Origin: an uncultured Clostridia bacterium
GTDB lineage: Bacteria > Bacillota > Clostridia > Oscillospirales > Ruminococcaceae
DNA length: 9,318 bases
Assembly: GCA_946563605.1 (NCBI GenBank)
Contig: CAMNVW010000044.1
Span: 1 to 9,318, forward strand
Direction: 5' to 3'
In this document: in pieces, positions 1-5,739 of the stretch
How positions within the stretch are numbered: the stretch's first letter is position 1
Layout: each line of letters begins with the position of its first letter
Translations under genes and position numbers: made by a program
The notes under the pieces: generated by a model
Told to the model about the DNA's origin: nothing
What the model saw: only the letters and a program-made list of their open reading frames with translations
Databases searched by the model: none

Positions 1-131
1 CATTTGCTGTCTGCTGTATGCTTCAGGTTTTTTACCCGATCGGATTGACTCCATTTATTCTGATTGCGGTTTTCTGGGGCATCCATAGCCTGAGCTATCT
101 TAGTGCTTGTGGAAAACAAAAGAAATCCTAA
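1..131 (+). CDS. C-terminal end of an unidentified membrane protein (partial)
   Basis: An open frame enters from the left edge (first full codon at base 3) and ends at TAA 129-131, giving 42 residues. The segment is strongly hydrophobic, with a PIGLTPFILIAVFWGI-like stretch that looks like a transmembrane helix, and ends in a short basic tail (GKQKKS). That is typical of the C-terminus of a polytopic membrane protein such as a transporter. The other two plus frames stop earlier or have less protein-like composition. The gene would converge on the glycine reductase operon, which fits the paired terminators between them. I do not recognise the family, and the fragment is too short to assign a function. 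It could also be a chance open frame. Confidence 0.5.
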   Translation, partial: FAVCCMLQVFYPIGLTPFILIAVFWGIHSLSYLSACGKQKKS

Positions 132-147
132 AAATAAAAGTTTTACT

Positions 148-305
148 CAATTTTTTCAAAAAATTGCGGTTTCCAAAGACAGAGCCTTTGGTCGCTCGTC
201 GCAACGAGCGAAACTCTTTATCATTTACATGAATTTTAAGGAATCTGCAGAAGTGTCACAAGAATTTCACCCCCGTACCCCCACGAGCTTTTTGAAAAAA
301 GCTCG
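148..305. repeat. Cluster of inverted repeats between the converging genes
   Basis: The 264-bp space between the plus-strand membrane-protein end and grdD holds several perfect palindromes and no convincing gene. They are a 9-bp A/T stem with a 1-nt centre (148-166), a 6-bp CCAAAG/CTTTGG stem (173-178 with 186-191), an immediately adjacent 8-bp TCGCTCGT/ACGAGCGA stem with a 4-nt loop (192-199 with 204-211), and a 10-bp stem beginning CGAGCTTTTT with a 2-nt centre (284-293 with 296-305). The last could help to terminate the plus-strand gene. The others may be terminator remnants or members of a dispersed intergenic palindrome family, which cannot be judged from one window. Confidence 0.5.
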
Positions 306-345
306 ACCAAAAACTTTTGTTTTTTCTCAAACGAGCCCAAGCTGG

Positions 346-382
346 AAAAAGACCCCCGAAATCAATTTCGGGGGTCTTTTTT
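346..382. terminator. Bidirectional Rho-independent terminator after grdD
   Basis: A perfect 12-bp stem (GACCCCCGAAAT at 351-362 with its complement at 365-376, centre CA) is flanked by A5 on the left and T6 on the right. It therefore reads as GC-rich hairpin plus U-tract on both strands. It lies 14 bp beyond the grdD stop codon and ends the minus-strand operon. On the plus strand it would stop transcription from the converging membrane-protein gene. Confidence 0.93.
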
Positions 383-395
383 AATCGAATATAAA

Positions 396-1544
396 CTAGG
401 AAATATAGCCAGCAGCTTTGAGGATCTCTACAGCTTTGTCGTGGTTTGCTTCGGACATCATAACCAGAGGTCCTGTACAACCCATGCCGCTTTCTGCGTA
501 GATCTTTGCTTTCCACAGAGCCTGTACAGCGTCTTCCAGATCCATAACCTCGATACCAGCAACGGAAGCGGTTACGATTTCCTTTGGTGGGCACTCTACT
601 ACTTCTTCGGAAGCTTCTTTCTTAACTGGTTTGCGAGCAGCGATTACTTTCTCCAGACCAGCTTTCTTAGCAGCAGCATATTCTTTTGCAGCAATTTCTC
701 TGTAATTGCCTTTTACCAGCTGTGCAGCATACTCCATAGCGTTAGCCAGAACAGGAGCACCGGAAGCACGGGAAACGATCAGAACCAGTCTGTCGTAACC
801 TTCGCCGATACCAGGACCGTAGCCGTAGCCAACAGCCTCATAGCTGCCGCCTGTGCAGTAAGAAGACATCATCTTCATCAGGATGTTGCCTGTGAGGGAG
901 TCTGTTACCATAACGTCGCAAGCGCCAACGAGCAGGTCATTACCTCTCATAACGCATCCGCCGTCTGCACGGGAGGATTCTGCAAAGTGGATGTCATAAC
1001 CGTTTGCCTGAAGTTCTTTCAGAGCGCCTTCACACTGTCTAGCGCCGTCTACGTTCAGGATACCAACGGTTGGGTTTTTGATACCGCATGCTTTTGCAGT
1101 AATGATGCCAGCGATGGTGTTGCGGATCATTGCTTCAATTCTTTCAGCAGCGGAAGTACCGGTTGTGTTTGCGATAAACATCTGTTTGCCTTTACCTGGG
1201 GTAACAACACGGCCAACAGTAGAAACGCCGATTGGAAATGGATAGTGCATGGTTACGCAGCCGTCGATATCGCCGGAATCCAGCAGCTTTTCCATTTCTT
1301 TGTACATTGCGTCTTCATCAGAAACCTTAACGGTATTGAATTTTTCGTTTTCAGCAGTGCCGATGAGGGTAACATCAACACCTCTGTCAGCAGCCAGTAC
1401 AGCAGCTTCAACAGAGTTTGCTTCGCCATGTTCACTTCCAAGACCTGTTACAGCGATTCTTGGTCTTGCTCCGAAAGAGCCAGTTTCCAGACCGGTTGCA
1501 ATGTCCATGAAAGTTTTGGCAATCATTTTTTCAATCTGTGCCAT
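396..1544 (-). CDS. grdD: Glycine reductase complex component C, subunit beta (GrdD)
   Basis: This 382-residue protein is full length for GrdD. With GrdC it forms component C, which takes the Se-carboxymethyl/acetyl group from GrdA and releases acetyl phosphate by phosphorolysis in the cytoplasm. The family resembles the PlsX phosphate acyltransferases; the N-terminal RPRIAVTGLG and the glycine-rich YGYGPGIGEGYD stretch fit a nucleotide/phosphate-binding fold. Cys356 lies in a C-terminal GMGCTGP motif and matches the position of the cysteine reported to carry the acetyl thioester in clostridial GrdD; this assignment rests on recalled family knowledge. The ATG start is supported by an AGGAG site 7 nt upstream. 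The gene is last in the cluster, 118 nt after grdC, with a strong hairpin between them and a bidirectional terminator just after it. Confidence 0.95.
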   Translation of the reverse strand: MAQIEKMIAKTFMDIATGLETGSFGARPRIAVTGLGSEHGEANSVEAAVLAADRGVDVTLIGTAENEKFNTVKVSDEDAMYKEMEKLLDSGDIDGCVTMHYPFPIGVSTVGRVVTPGKGKQMFIANTTGTSAAERIEAMIRNTIAGIITAKACGIKNPTVGILNVDGARQCEGALKELQANGYDIHFAESSRADGGCVMRGNDLLVGACDVMVTDSLTGNILMKMMSSYCTGGSYEAVGYGYGPGIGEGYDRLVLIVSRASGAPVLANAMEYAAQLVKGNYREIAAKEYAAAKKAGLEKVIAARKPVKKEASEEVVECPPKEIVTASVAGIEVMDLEDAVQALWKAKIYAESGMGCTGPLVMMSEANHDKAVEILKAAGYIS

Positions 1545-1597
1545 AATGATCTCCTCATTCCTTTCAGTTTACAGTATCCAAACAATTTGTTTTAAGA

Positions 1598-1648
1598 AAA
1601 GCGCGCAGGTCGTGTAAACTGTTTTATACAAGCAGTTTTGCGCGCTTT
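1598..1648 (-). terminator. GC-rich hairpin with U-tract between grdC and grdD (possible attenuator)
   Basis: A perfect 10-bp stem (AAAGCGCGCA at 1598-1607 with TGCGCGCTTT at 1639-1648) encloses a 31-nt interior that can form a weaker second stem. In the minus-strand transcript the stem closes with GCGCGC followed by UUUUCUU, the form of an intrinsic terminator, although the loop is unusually large. It starts 14 nt past the grdC stop and lies 53 nt before the grdD start. I saw no convincing promoter between it and grdD, so complete termination would leave grdD untranscribed. Partial termination or an RNA-stabilising role for grdC mRNA is more likely. Confidence 0.6.
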
Positions 1649-1662
1649 AGGGAACTGCAAAA

Positions 1663-3210
1663 TTATTCTTCGTCAGCAGCAGCCAGCAGGGAAGTTGCGA
1701 ACTCTTTCATTGCTTTGCCGATGAGACCTTTGATGTGCTCTTCGGAAACTGCAGCTTCTTCTGTCTTGCCGGAGTTCTTGGTGATCATTACGGATACGCC
1801 GTCGAACAGGTTGGTCATACGGCCGAGGAACAGAGAACCTTTACCGATAACCATAGCTCTGTTTACTTTGCCTTCGAGAATATCATCGCGGCAAACGCCA
1901 ACGTATGGAACACCAGATGGAATGTGACCCTGTGTTGGAGCCCAACCAACCATACCGTGTTCTGCTGGGAAGGTAGCGAGATCTTTCTTCTCGAGGTCGC
2001 CTCTCTTAACGCCCAGAGCAGCGATCATCTTGTAGTTAGCAAGCGGAACGTCACCAGCGCCAGCAGGTTTGGTAATATCTGGGTTCTGCATCTCAGCAGA
2101 GTATTTATCAACATCGGTAATCTTCAGACCAGCAGCATCCAGAGGATTTGTTACCAGGGAGGAGATTACATTCTGTGGAGCGGAACCGGTACCAACAGTA
2201 TGTTTGCCTGTATGCTCGGTATCAACTTCTGGGTTTACGCCATCGTTTTCGCTGAGCAGGATAGCAAAACCGCCGATCATATCTTCCAGGATTGGCAGAC
2301 CTTTTTTAACATGGTCTTTACCGTTCATACCCAGCTTAGCGGTACAACCACCAGCAACTACAACAACGTTTTTGTGTGTGCCAGCTTTAACCAGAGAAGC
2401 AGCGTTGATGAATGCATGAGTTGGACCAGCACAGAAGCCACGAACGTCGCAGCCTGTTGCATTGGTCAGACCTGCAATTTCAGCAGCAGCTTTTGCAAAG
2501 TTGCCGCCGCCGCGCTGGTTCATATCACCGCAAGCTTCTTCACAGCAGTCGATAACGTAGTCGATTTCATCTTTGCCTACGCCGGTAACTCTGATCAGGT
2601 GCAGCAGGGACAGAACAGCGGAAGCTTTTGCAACCATGTTTTCCAGCATGGTGTGAGCGGAAAGGTTTGCGTCAACGTCGTGAGCTCTCTTAACGAAACC
2701 AACTGTTTTGCCGTTGAATACCAGTGGTTCAGCGTGTTCTTCGTTTACGAAATGCTCGATTTCGGAAGCTGCAACACCTTCATGGATTCTAGCAACGATT
2801 GTTTCGTCGATAACTGGGTTAGCTGCAAATTTTTCTTTTGTAGCAGCAACGAACTCTTTATCCAGCATAACCAGCTCGAAAACGTCTACACACTGCATCA
2901 GCATATAGAATTCGTCTTCTGGCATGATTTCGCCGTATTTACCAACTCTCTCGTTCATGCCTTCAACTGTGGTGTCAACCCATGGCTGTGGGTATTTAGC
3001 CAGCTCATCTGGATGCATATTGCCGATGTAGGTCTGATTTGGCAGATAAGCAAGAACCTGCTCATATGTTCTGATGTGGTTTGGCAGTTCTTTGAGGTAT
3101 TCAGAATTTGGGTTTACGATTTTCTCAGTTGTCTGAGTTGTACCATTTTCCATTACCATGTCTGGTGTATGGGCAAGAATGTAGCTTGCGCCTTTGATTA
3201 CACTGTTCAT
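1663..3210 (-). CDS. grdC: Glycine reductase complex component C, subunit alpha (GrdC)
   Basis: GrdC is the larger subunit of component C and works with GrdD to convert the acetyl group carried from GrdA into acetyl phosphate. From its preferred start it has 515 residues, the usual length. The second half resembles thiolase/FabH-type acyl-transfer proteins: an ATGCDVRGFCAGPTHA segment places a conserved cysteine at about residue 260, followed by a VVVVAGG strand and a glycine-rich region. I prefer the ATG at 3208-3210 (MNSVIKGAS...) over the in-frame ATG 18 bp upstream. The inner start has a GAGAGG site about 10 nt before it and matches the family N-terminus, whereas the outer ATG lies inside a small hairpin. 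The gene appears to have its own promoter at 3335-3363 and to lead a grdC-grdD unit. Confidence 0.95.
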   Translation of the reverse strand: MNSVIKGASYILAHTPDMVMENGTTQTTEKIVNPNSEYLKELPNHIRTYEQVLAYLPNQTYIGNMHPDELAKYPQPWVDTTVEGMNERVGKYGEIMPEDEFYMLMQCVDVFELVMLDKEFVAATKEKFAANPVIDETIVARIHEGVAASEIEHFVNEEHAEPLVFNGKTVGFVKRAHDVDANLSAHTMLENMVAKASAVLSLLHLIRVTGVGKDEIDYVIDCCEEACGDMNQRGGGNFAKAAAEIAGLTNATGCDVRGFCAGPTHAFINAASLVKAGTHKNVVVVAGGCTAKLGMNGKDHVKKGLPILEDMIGGFAILLSENDGVNPEVDTEHTGKHTVGTGSAPQNVISSLVTNPLDAAGLKITDVDKYSAEMQNPDITKPAGAGDVPLANYKMIAALGVKRGDLEKKDLATFPAEHGMVGWAPTQGHIPSGVPYVGVCRDDILEGKVNRAMVIGKGSLFLGRMTNLFDGVSVMITKNSGKTEEAAVSEEHIKGLIGKAMKEFATSLLAAADEE

Positions 3211-3258
3211 TGTAGTCACGCCTCTCATTCATAAATGATGAATTTTTACCTTTGGTCA

Positions 3259-3289
3259 TTGCCCACAGATGTTCACAATCTATGGACAA
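3259..3289 (-). promoter_or_regulatory. Stem-loop in the grdC 5' leader
   Basis: In the minus-strand RNA a 12-bp stem (3259-3270 with 3278-3289, two G-U pairs) closes a 7-nt loop. It sits inside the roughly 118-nt leader between the predicted grdC promoter and the grdC start. No U-tract follows, so it is not a terminator. An mRNA-stabilising or protein-binding element is possible. A smaller A/T-rich 6-bp hairpin (3227-3243) lies next to the ribosome binding site. I recognise no riboswitch class here. Confidence 0.5.
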
Positions 3290-3334
3290 ACCTATGAAAA
3301 CTTATCCTCAAAAACAGACAAGTCCCATAAAAAC

Positions 3335-3363
3335 AGTATACACTATTTTTAACAAGTTGTCAT
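3335..3363 (-). promoter_or_regulatory. Sigma-A-like promoter for grdC-grdD
   Basis: On the minus strand the -35 box ATGACA (3358-3363, five of six to TTGACA) and the -10 box TATACT (3335-3340, five of six to TATAAT) are separated by exactly 17 bp. The predicted start is an A near 3328. The promoter lies after the terminator that follows grdA, which makes a separate grdCD transcript plausible. Confidence 0.65.
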
Positions 3364-3426
3364 GGGGATTTTCGTATTTCTGCTGTTTTACACAAGAAAA
3401 GGGCAAAAACGATGTGCAGATTGAAA

Positions 3427-3450
3427 GGATTCCTTTTTATGGAGGAATCC
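3427..3450. repeat. Inverted repeat in the grdA-grdC spacer
   Basis: A perfect 8-bp palindrome (GGATTCCT at 3427-3434 with AGGAATCC at 3443-3450) has an 8-nt loop. On the minus strand it is followed by only UUUC, so at best it is a weak secondary terminator behind the main one at 3508-3562. The 364-bp space between grdA and grdC (3211-3574) holds this repeat, the main terminator, the grdC promoter and the leader hairpin, and no convincing gene. Confidence 0.45.
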
Positions 3451-3507
3451 CCTTCCCTGCTTTTTGTCCTTTCGCTTTTTCCAACAGAATATTTTTCTTT
3501 TTTTGCG

Positions 3508-3562
3508 AAAAGAAAAGGTGGTGCAGCGAGTGGTGATACATCACCACACCACCACACCACCT
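3508..3562 (-). terminator. Strong Rho-independent terminator after grdA
   Basis: In minus-strand RNA an outer 8-bp stem (3555-3562 with 3516-3523, AGGUGGUG/CACCACCU) and an inner 7-8-bp stem (3530-3537 with 3540-3547) stack across a 6/7-nt internal loop. UUUUCUUUU follows directly. It begins 12 nt past the grdA stop codon. The GGUGGUGU repeats allow several pairing registers, all of which keep the same U-tract. It should end most transcripts arriving from grdA and separate grdA from grdCD. Confidence 0.85.
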
Positions 3563-3574
3563 ATTTGCTTTGGT

Positions 3575-4048
3575 TTAGAGGTATTTGCAGTATTCGTCGC
3601 GGATGGAGCTCATCTCAGAGATGATGTCGTCAACATCCATAACCATTTCCATCATACCTACCTGTTCATCATAAACAGCTGGGTCAACTTCGTTTTTAAC
3701 TTCTGGTTCGCAAACGTGATATACTGTGAGTCCTAACTGAACTCCTGTCAATGGACCTGCAAAAGTTGGGTCACCAGCGGTTACTGTTTCAGCAGCCAGA
3801 CCGGATGCTTCACCCTCAGCAGCACCCAGAACAACAACGATGTTTTCTGGACCATACTGATCAGCGAAATCTTTAACTCTCTTCTGATTTTCCAAATCCA
3901 TTGCGCCAGCGGCAGTTCAGACAAAGCATTCTGTAGAGGAGTACACTACTTCAGCGCCAGCAGTCTTAACACATTCTTCGATAGCTGGGCCTGGAACGCC
4001 GTCTCTGTCGCCAATGATGATAACTTTTTTACCATTCAAAAGGCTCAT
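3575..4048 (-). CDS. grdA: Glycine reductase selenoprotein A (GrdA), Sec-containing
   Basis: GrdA is the small, cytoplasmic, heat-stable selenoprotein shuttle common to glycine, sarcosine and betaine reductases. Its selenol accepts the carboxymethyl group from component B and hands it to component C, and thioredoxin re-reduces it. Read through an in-frame TGA at 3917-3919 the protein has 157 residues, the family length. Sec is residue 44 in the signature CFVU motif, followed by TAAGAMDLENQ. A conventional gene finder would report only the 108-residue piece after the UGA, starting at 3901. The true ATG (4046-4048, MSLLNGKKVIIIGDRDGVPGP) has a strong AAGGAGG site 7 nt upstream. The gene follows trxA by 173 bp, has an extended -10 promoter in that gap, and is followed by a strong terminator, so a separate abundant transcript is likely. 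Confidence 0.97.
3886..3898 (-). promoter_or_regulatory. Bacterial SECIS-like hairpin in grdA
   Basis: Downstream of the UGA at 3917-3919 the mRNA forms a 5-bp stem (GAUUU/AAAUC) with a GGA loop. The loop begins 23 nt after the UGA. Bacterial SECIS elements usually have a small apical loop with a G in its first two positions, 16-37 nt from the UGA, and this hairpin meets those conditions. The stem is weak and A/U-rich. An alternative, closer GCC-GCU-GGC fold also exists, so the exact element is uncertain. Confidence 0.55.
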
Positions 4049-4072
4049 GACTTTTCCTCCTTAATTTTCTTC

Positions 4073-4089
4073 GATGGATAAAATCCATC
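4073..4089 (-). promoter_or_regulatory. Short hairpin in the grdA leader
   Basis: A perfect 7-bp palindrome (GATGGAT at 4073-4079 with ATCCATC at 4083-4089) has a 3-nt loop. If transcription starts near 4094 from the extended -10 promoter, this stem would sit about 5 nt from the 5' end of the grdA mRNA, a position where hairpins protect mRNA from decay. The role is inferred. Confidence 0.45.
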
Positions 4090-4100
4090 ATGATTAAACA

Positions 4101-4109
4101 ATTATATCA
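4101..4109 (-). promoter_or_regulatory. Extended -10 promoter upstream of grdA
   Basis: On the minus strand TGATATAAT (TGnTATAAT) gives a consensus -10 box with the extended -10 TG dinucleotide. No good -35 hexamer lies 16-18 bp upstream, but extended -10 promoters can do without one. The predicted start is an A near 4094, giving a leader of about 46 nt before grdA. A 29-bp interrupted palindrome sits directly upstream, over the -35 region. Confidence 0.55.
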
Positions 4110-4138
4110 AAACAGATACAGCAAGCTGTTTTCTGTTT
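4110..4138. promoter_or_regulatory. Interrupted palindrome over the grdA -35 region (operator-like)
   Basis: Nested inverted repeats, AAACAG (4110-4115) with CTGTTT (4133-4138) and ACAGC (4118-4122) with GCTGT (4125-4129), form a nearly symmetric 29-bp site. It abuts the TG of the extended -10 promoter, at roughly -16 to -44 from the predicted start. The two-fold symmetry and location suit a dimeric DNA-binding regulator. It could instead act as an RNA hairpin in read-through mRNA from trxA. No regulator gene is present to test this against. Confidence 0.4.
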
Positions 4139-4190
4139 CTTATAAGATGATTCCCAGCAAAATGAGCGGACATCCCAAATTGCCGAGGGT

Positions 4191-4212
4191 GACTAAAAAT
4201 TCCTTTTTAGTC
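4191..4212 (-). repeat. Hairpin just after trxA
   Basis: A perfect 9-bp palindrome (GACTAAAAA at 4191-4199 with TTTTTAGTC at 4204-4212, 4-nt loop) begins 9 bp past the trxA stop codon. In the minus-strand transcript it is followed by ACCCUCGG rather than a U-run, so a mature intrinsic terminator is not supported. A 3'-stabilising or processing hairpin is more likely. Confidence 0.55.
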
Positions 4213-4221
4213 GGTCAAAAA

Positions 4222-4548
4222 CTACATATTAACGTATTTTTCAACCAGAGCGGTAATGGAATCCTGTGTGCAGTCTTCTTTTACCAGAGCTTCTACCTGA
4301 GCGCCATCTTTGTAGATAGCCATTACAGGCAGACCCATGATACCCTGTTTGATAGCCAGACGTCTAGCTTTTGTTGTGTTCATGCAGCAGAATTTCAGTT
4401 TGCTGTCTGCATATTTGTCAGCCAGAGCATGAACATGTGGCATCAGAGCAGCACATGGAACGCAACCATCGCCAAAGAAGTCTACGAATACATAACCTTC
4501 AGCCTGCAGAACTTCAGGCTCAAATGTTTCTTTTGTTACTTCTAACAT
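4222..4548 (-). CDS. trxA: Thioredoxin of the glycine reductase system, CVPC active site
   Basis: This 108-residue thioredoxin is full length and starts MLEVTKETFEPEVLQ. The redox motif is Cys29-Val-Pro-Cys32 in DGCVPC, not the common WCGPC; the Trp before the motif is Gly and the second position is Val. I recall this GCVPC variant from thioredoxins of glycine-reducing anaerobes, so it probably marks a dedicated reductant. The conserved cis-proline is Pro74 in MGLPVMAIYKDG. TrxA passes electrons from TrxB to GrdA. An extra Cys54-Cys55 pair is present. The start has AAGGAG 11 nt upstream, longer than usual, but no alternative in-frame start exists. It follows trxB by 163 bp of hairpin-rich spacer. 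Confidence 0.96.
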   Translation of the reverse strand: MLEVTKETFEPEVLQAEGYVFVDFFGDGCVPCAALMPHVHALADKYADSKLKFCCMNTTKARRLAIKQGIMGLPVMAIYKDGAQVEALVKEDCTQDSITALVEKYVNM

Positions 4549-4666
4549 AATAACATTATCTCCTTCTAGGATGCAAAAGCACCTTGCTTAGATTTCTTGA
4601 TTTGGGATCTTTAAAAAGCCATCGGTTTAAACTCTCACATAAAAACCAAAATCTTTCTAGTTCCCT

Positions 4667-4717
4667 GGATTCCGAAAGTGAATCCCCTAACGACTAATCA
4701 GAAACTCTTAATTAGTC
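4667..4717 (-). repeat. Two hairpins at the trxB-trxA junction
   Basis: GACTAAT/ATTAGTC (4692-4698 with 4711-4717, 7 bp) spans the trxB stop codon, and GGATTC/GAATCC (4667-4672 with 4680-4685, 6 bp) follows it in the spacer. Neither is followed by a proper U-tract. They may stabilise the trxB end of the message or mark processing sites. The rest of the 163-bp spacer holds only a small AAGCA/TGCTT stem before the trxA ribosome binding site. Confidence 0.4.
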
Positions 4718-5653
4718 AGCCAGGTTTTCTACGTAGTGCTGAGCTTCGGTAGCTGCAACAGCGCCATCGCCGCAAGCGGTAACTACCTGACGCAGATGTT
4801 TAACGATAACGTCACCAGCTGCGAATACGCCAGGAACGCTTGTGTGCATGTATTTGTCGGTAACGATATATCTGTTTTCCATTTCGAGTTTGCCCTCGAA
4901 CAACTGGGATTTAGGATCGAAACCTACGAATACGAAGATACCAAATGTTCCGTCTTCCTCATCAGCCTCAATCTCTCTGGTCTCGCCGGTTTTGGTGTCT
5001 TTAACGATCATAGATGTTACAACGCCATCGCCTTTGATCTCTTCGATTGTGGTATTCCACATGAATGCCATCTTTGGATTTGCGAATGCTTTTTCCTGGA
5101 TGGATTTAGCAGCTCTGAGTTCGTCACGTCTGTGAACGAGAGTTACTTTTCTTGCGAATTTGGTGAGGTACATAGCTTCTTCAACAGCGGAGTCGCCGCC
5201 GCCAACTACGTATACTTCAAAATCTTCGAAGAAGTTAGCGTCACAGGTTGCGCAGTAGGAAACACCTTTACCGGTGAATTCTTTCTCACCTGGGCAGCCA
5301 ATCGGACGTGGGGAAGCACCGGTAGCAATAACAACTGCTTTTGCATAGTAATCGCCATGATTACCTTTCAGATGTTTTACTTTGCCTTCAAGCTCTACGT
5401 CAACGATTGTGTCTGTAACACGGTCAGCGCCGAATTTTTCTACCTGCTTGGTCATTCTGGCAATCAGGGACGGACCGGATTCTTCTTCCAGGGAGCCTGG
5501 ATAGTTTTCAATCTCGTTGGTGATAACGATCTGTCCGCCATCTTTTGTTCCTTCGATAAGAAGGGTGTTCATTCTTGCACGACCAGCATAAGAAGCAGCA
5601 GCCAAACCTGCAGGGCCTGCACCTAAAACGATAATGTCATAAACTTTATCCAT
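4712..5653 (-). CDS. trxB: Thioredoxin reductase (NADPH, FAD)
   Basis: TrxB transfers electrons from NADPH through FAD and a redox disulfide to thioredoxin, here serving GrdA re-reduction. From the chosen start it has 313 residues, usual for the low-molecular-weight family. Motifs in order are the FAD-binding GAGPAG at 11-16, an ATGASPRP strand at about 110, the redox-active Cys134-Ala-Thr-Cys137, the NADPH-binding GGGDSA at 151-156 with VHRRDELR at 173-180 (arginines for the 2'-phosphate), and the C-terminal FAD motif GVFAAGDV. I chose ATG 5651-5653 (MDKVYDIIVLGAG), with GGGAG 9 nt upstream, over an in-frame ATG 66 bp earlier whose extra residues are encoded by the intergenic hairpin. The neighbours grdB and trxA give its role. 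Confidence 0.96.
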   Translation of the reverse strand: MDKVYDIIVLGAGPAGLAAASYAGRARMNTLLIEGTKDGGQIVITNEIENYPGSLEEESGPSLIARMTKQVEKFGADRVTDTIVDVELEGKVKHLKGNHGDYYAKAVVIATGASPRPIGCPGEKEFTGKGVSYCATCDANFFEDFEVYVVGGGDSAVEEAMYLTKFARKVTLVHRRDELRAAKSIQEKAFANPKMAFMWNTTIEEIKGDGVVTSMIVKDTKTGETREIEADEEDGTFGIFVFVGFDPKSQLFEGKLEMENRYIVTDKYMHTSVPGVFAAGDVIVKHLRQVVTACGDGAVAATEAQHYVENLAD

Positions 5654-5690
5654 TGTATTCGTCTCCCTAAATTTATTTTCTGAAAGGGAT

Positions 5691-5717
5691 GTCAAGGAGC
5701 AAGACTTGCTCCTTGAC
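5691..5717 (-). repeat. Perfect 13-bp inverted repeat between grdB and trxB
   Basis: GTCAAGGAGCAAG (5691-5703) and its exact complement (5705-5717) flank one base. As RNA this is a 12-bp stem with a 3-nt loop, which an adjoining AGGGA/UCCCU pairing can lengthen across an asymmetric internal loop. No U-run follows, so this is not a standard terminator. It is probably an mRNA processing or stability element that sets grdB against trxB levels. The TTGACA it contains on the minus strand has no matching -10 box. Confidence 0.7.
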
Positions 5718-5739
5718 ACAATTCCCTCAAAGAAGCTGA

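Noticed and set aside
103..384. Plus-strand open frame of 93 codons in the space beyond grdD
   Set aside because: It runs through the inverted repeats and the terminator, has low-complexity Lys/Phe-rich composition and overlaps the better-looking end of the membrane protein frame.
1735..3234. Long plus-strand open frame (499 codons) opposite grdC
   Set aside because: It is antisense to a clear GrdC homologue, is rich in Cys, Phe and His, and has no ribosome binding site. It is a shadow of biased codon use, as are the long plus frames opposite grdD, trxB, grdB and grdE.
3302..3310. TTATCCTCA, an 8/9 match to a DnaA box
   Set aside because: It is a single imperfect site in the grdC leader with no companions or origin context.
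4549..4711. Small gene or regulatory RNA in the trxB-trxA spacer
   Set aside because: The possible ATG frames stop within a few codons, and the weak stems do not fit a known RNA class.
5654..5696. Perfect TTGACA on the minus strand before trxB as a promoter
   Set aside because: It is the end of the 13-bp hairpin arm and there is no acceptable -10 box 15-19 bp downstream.
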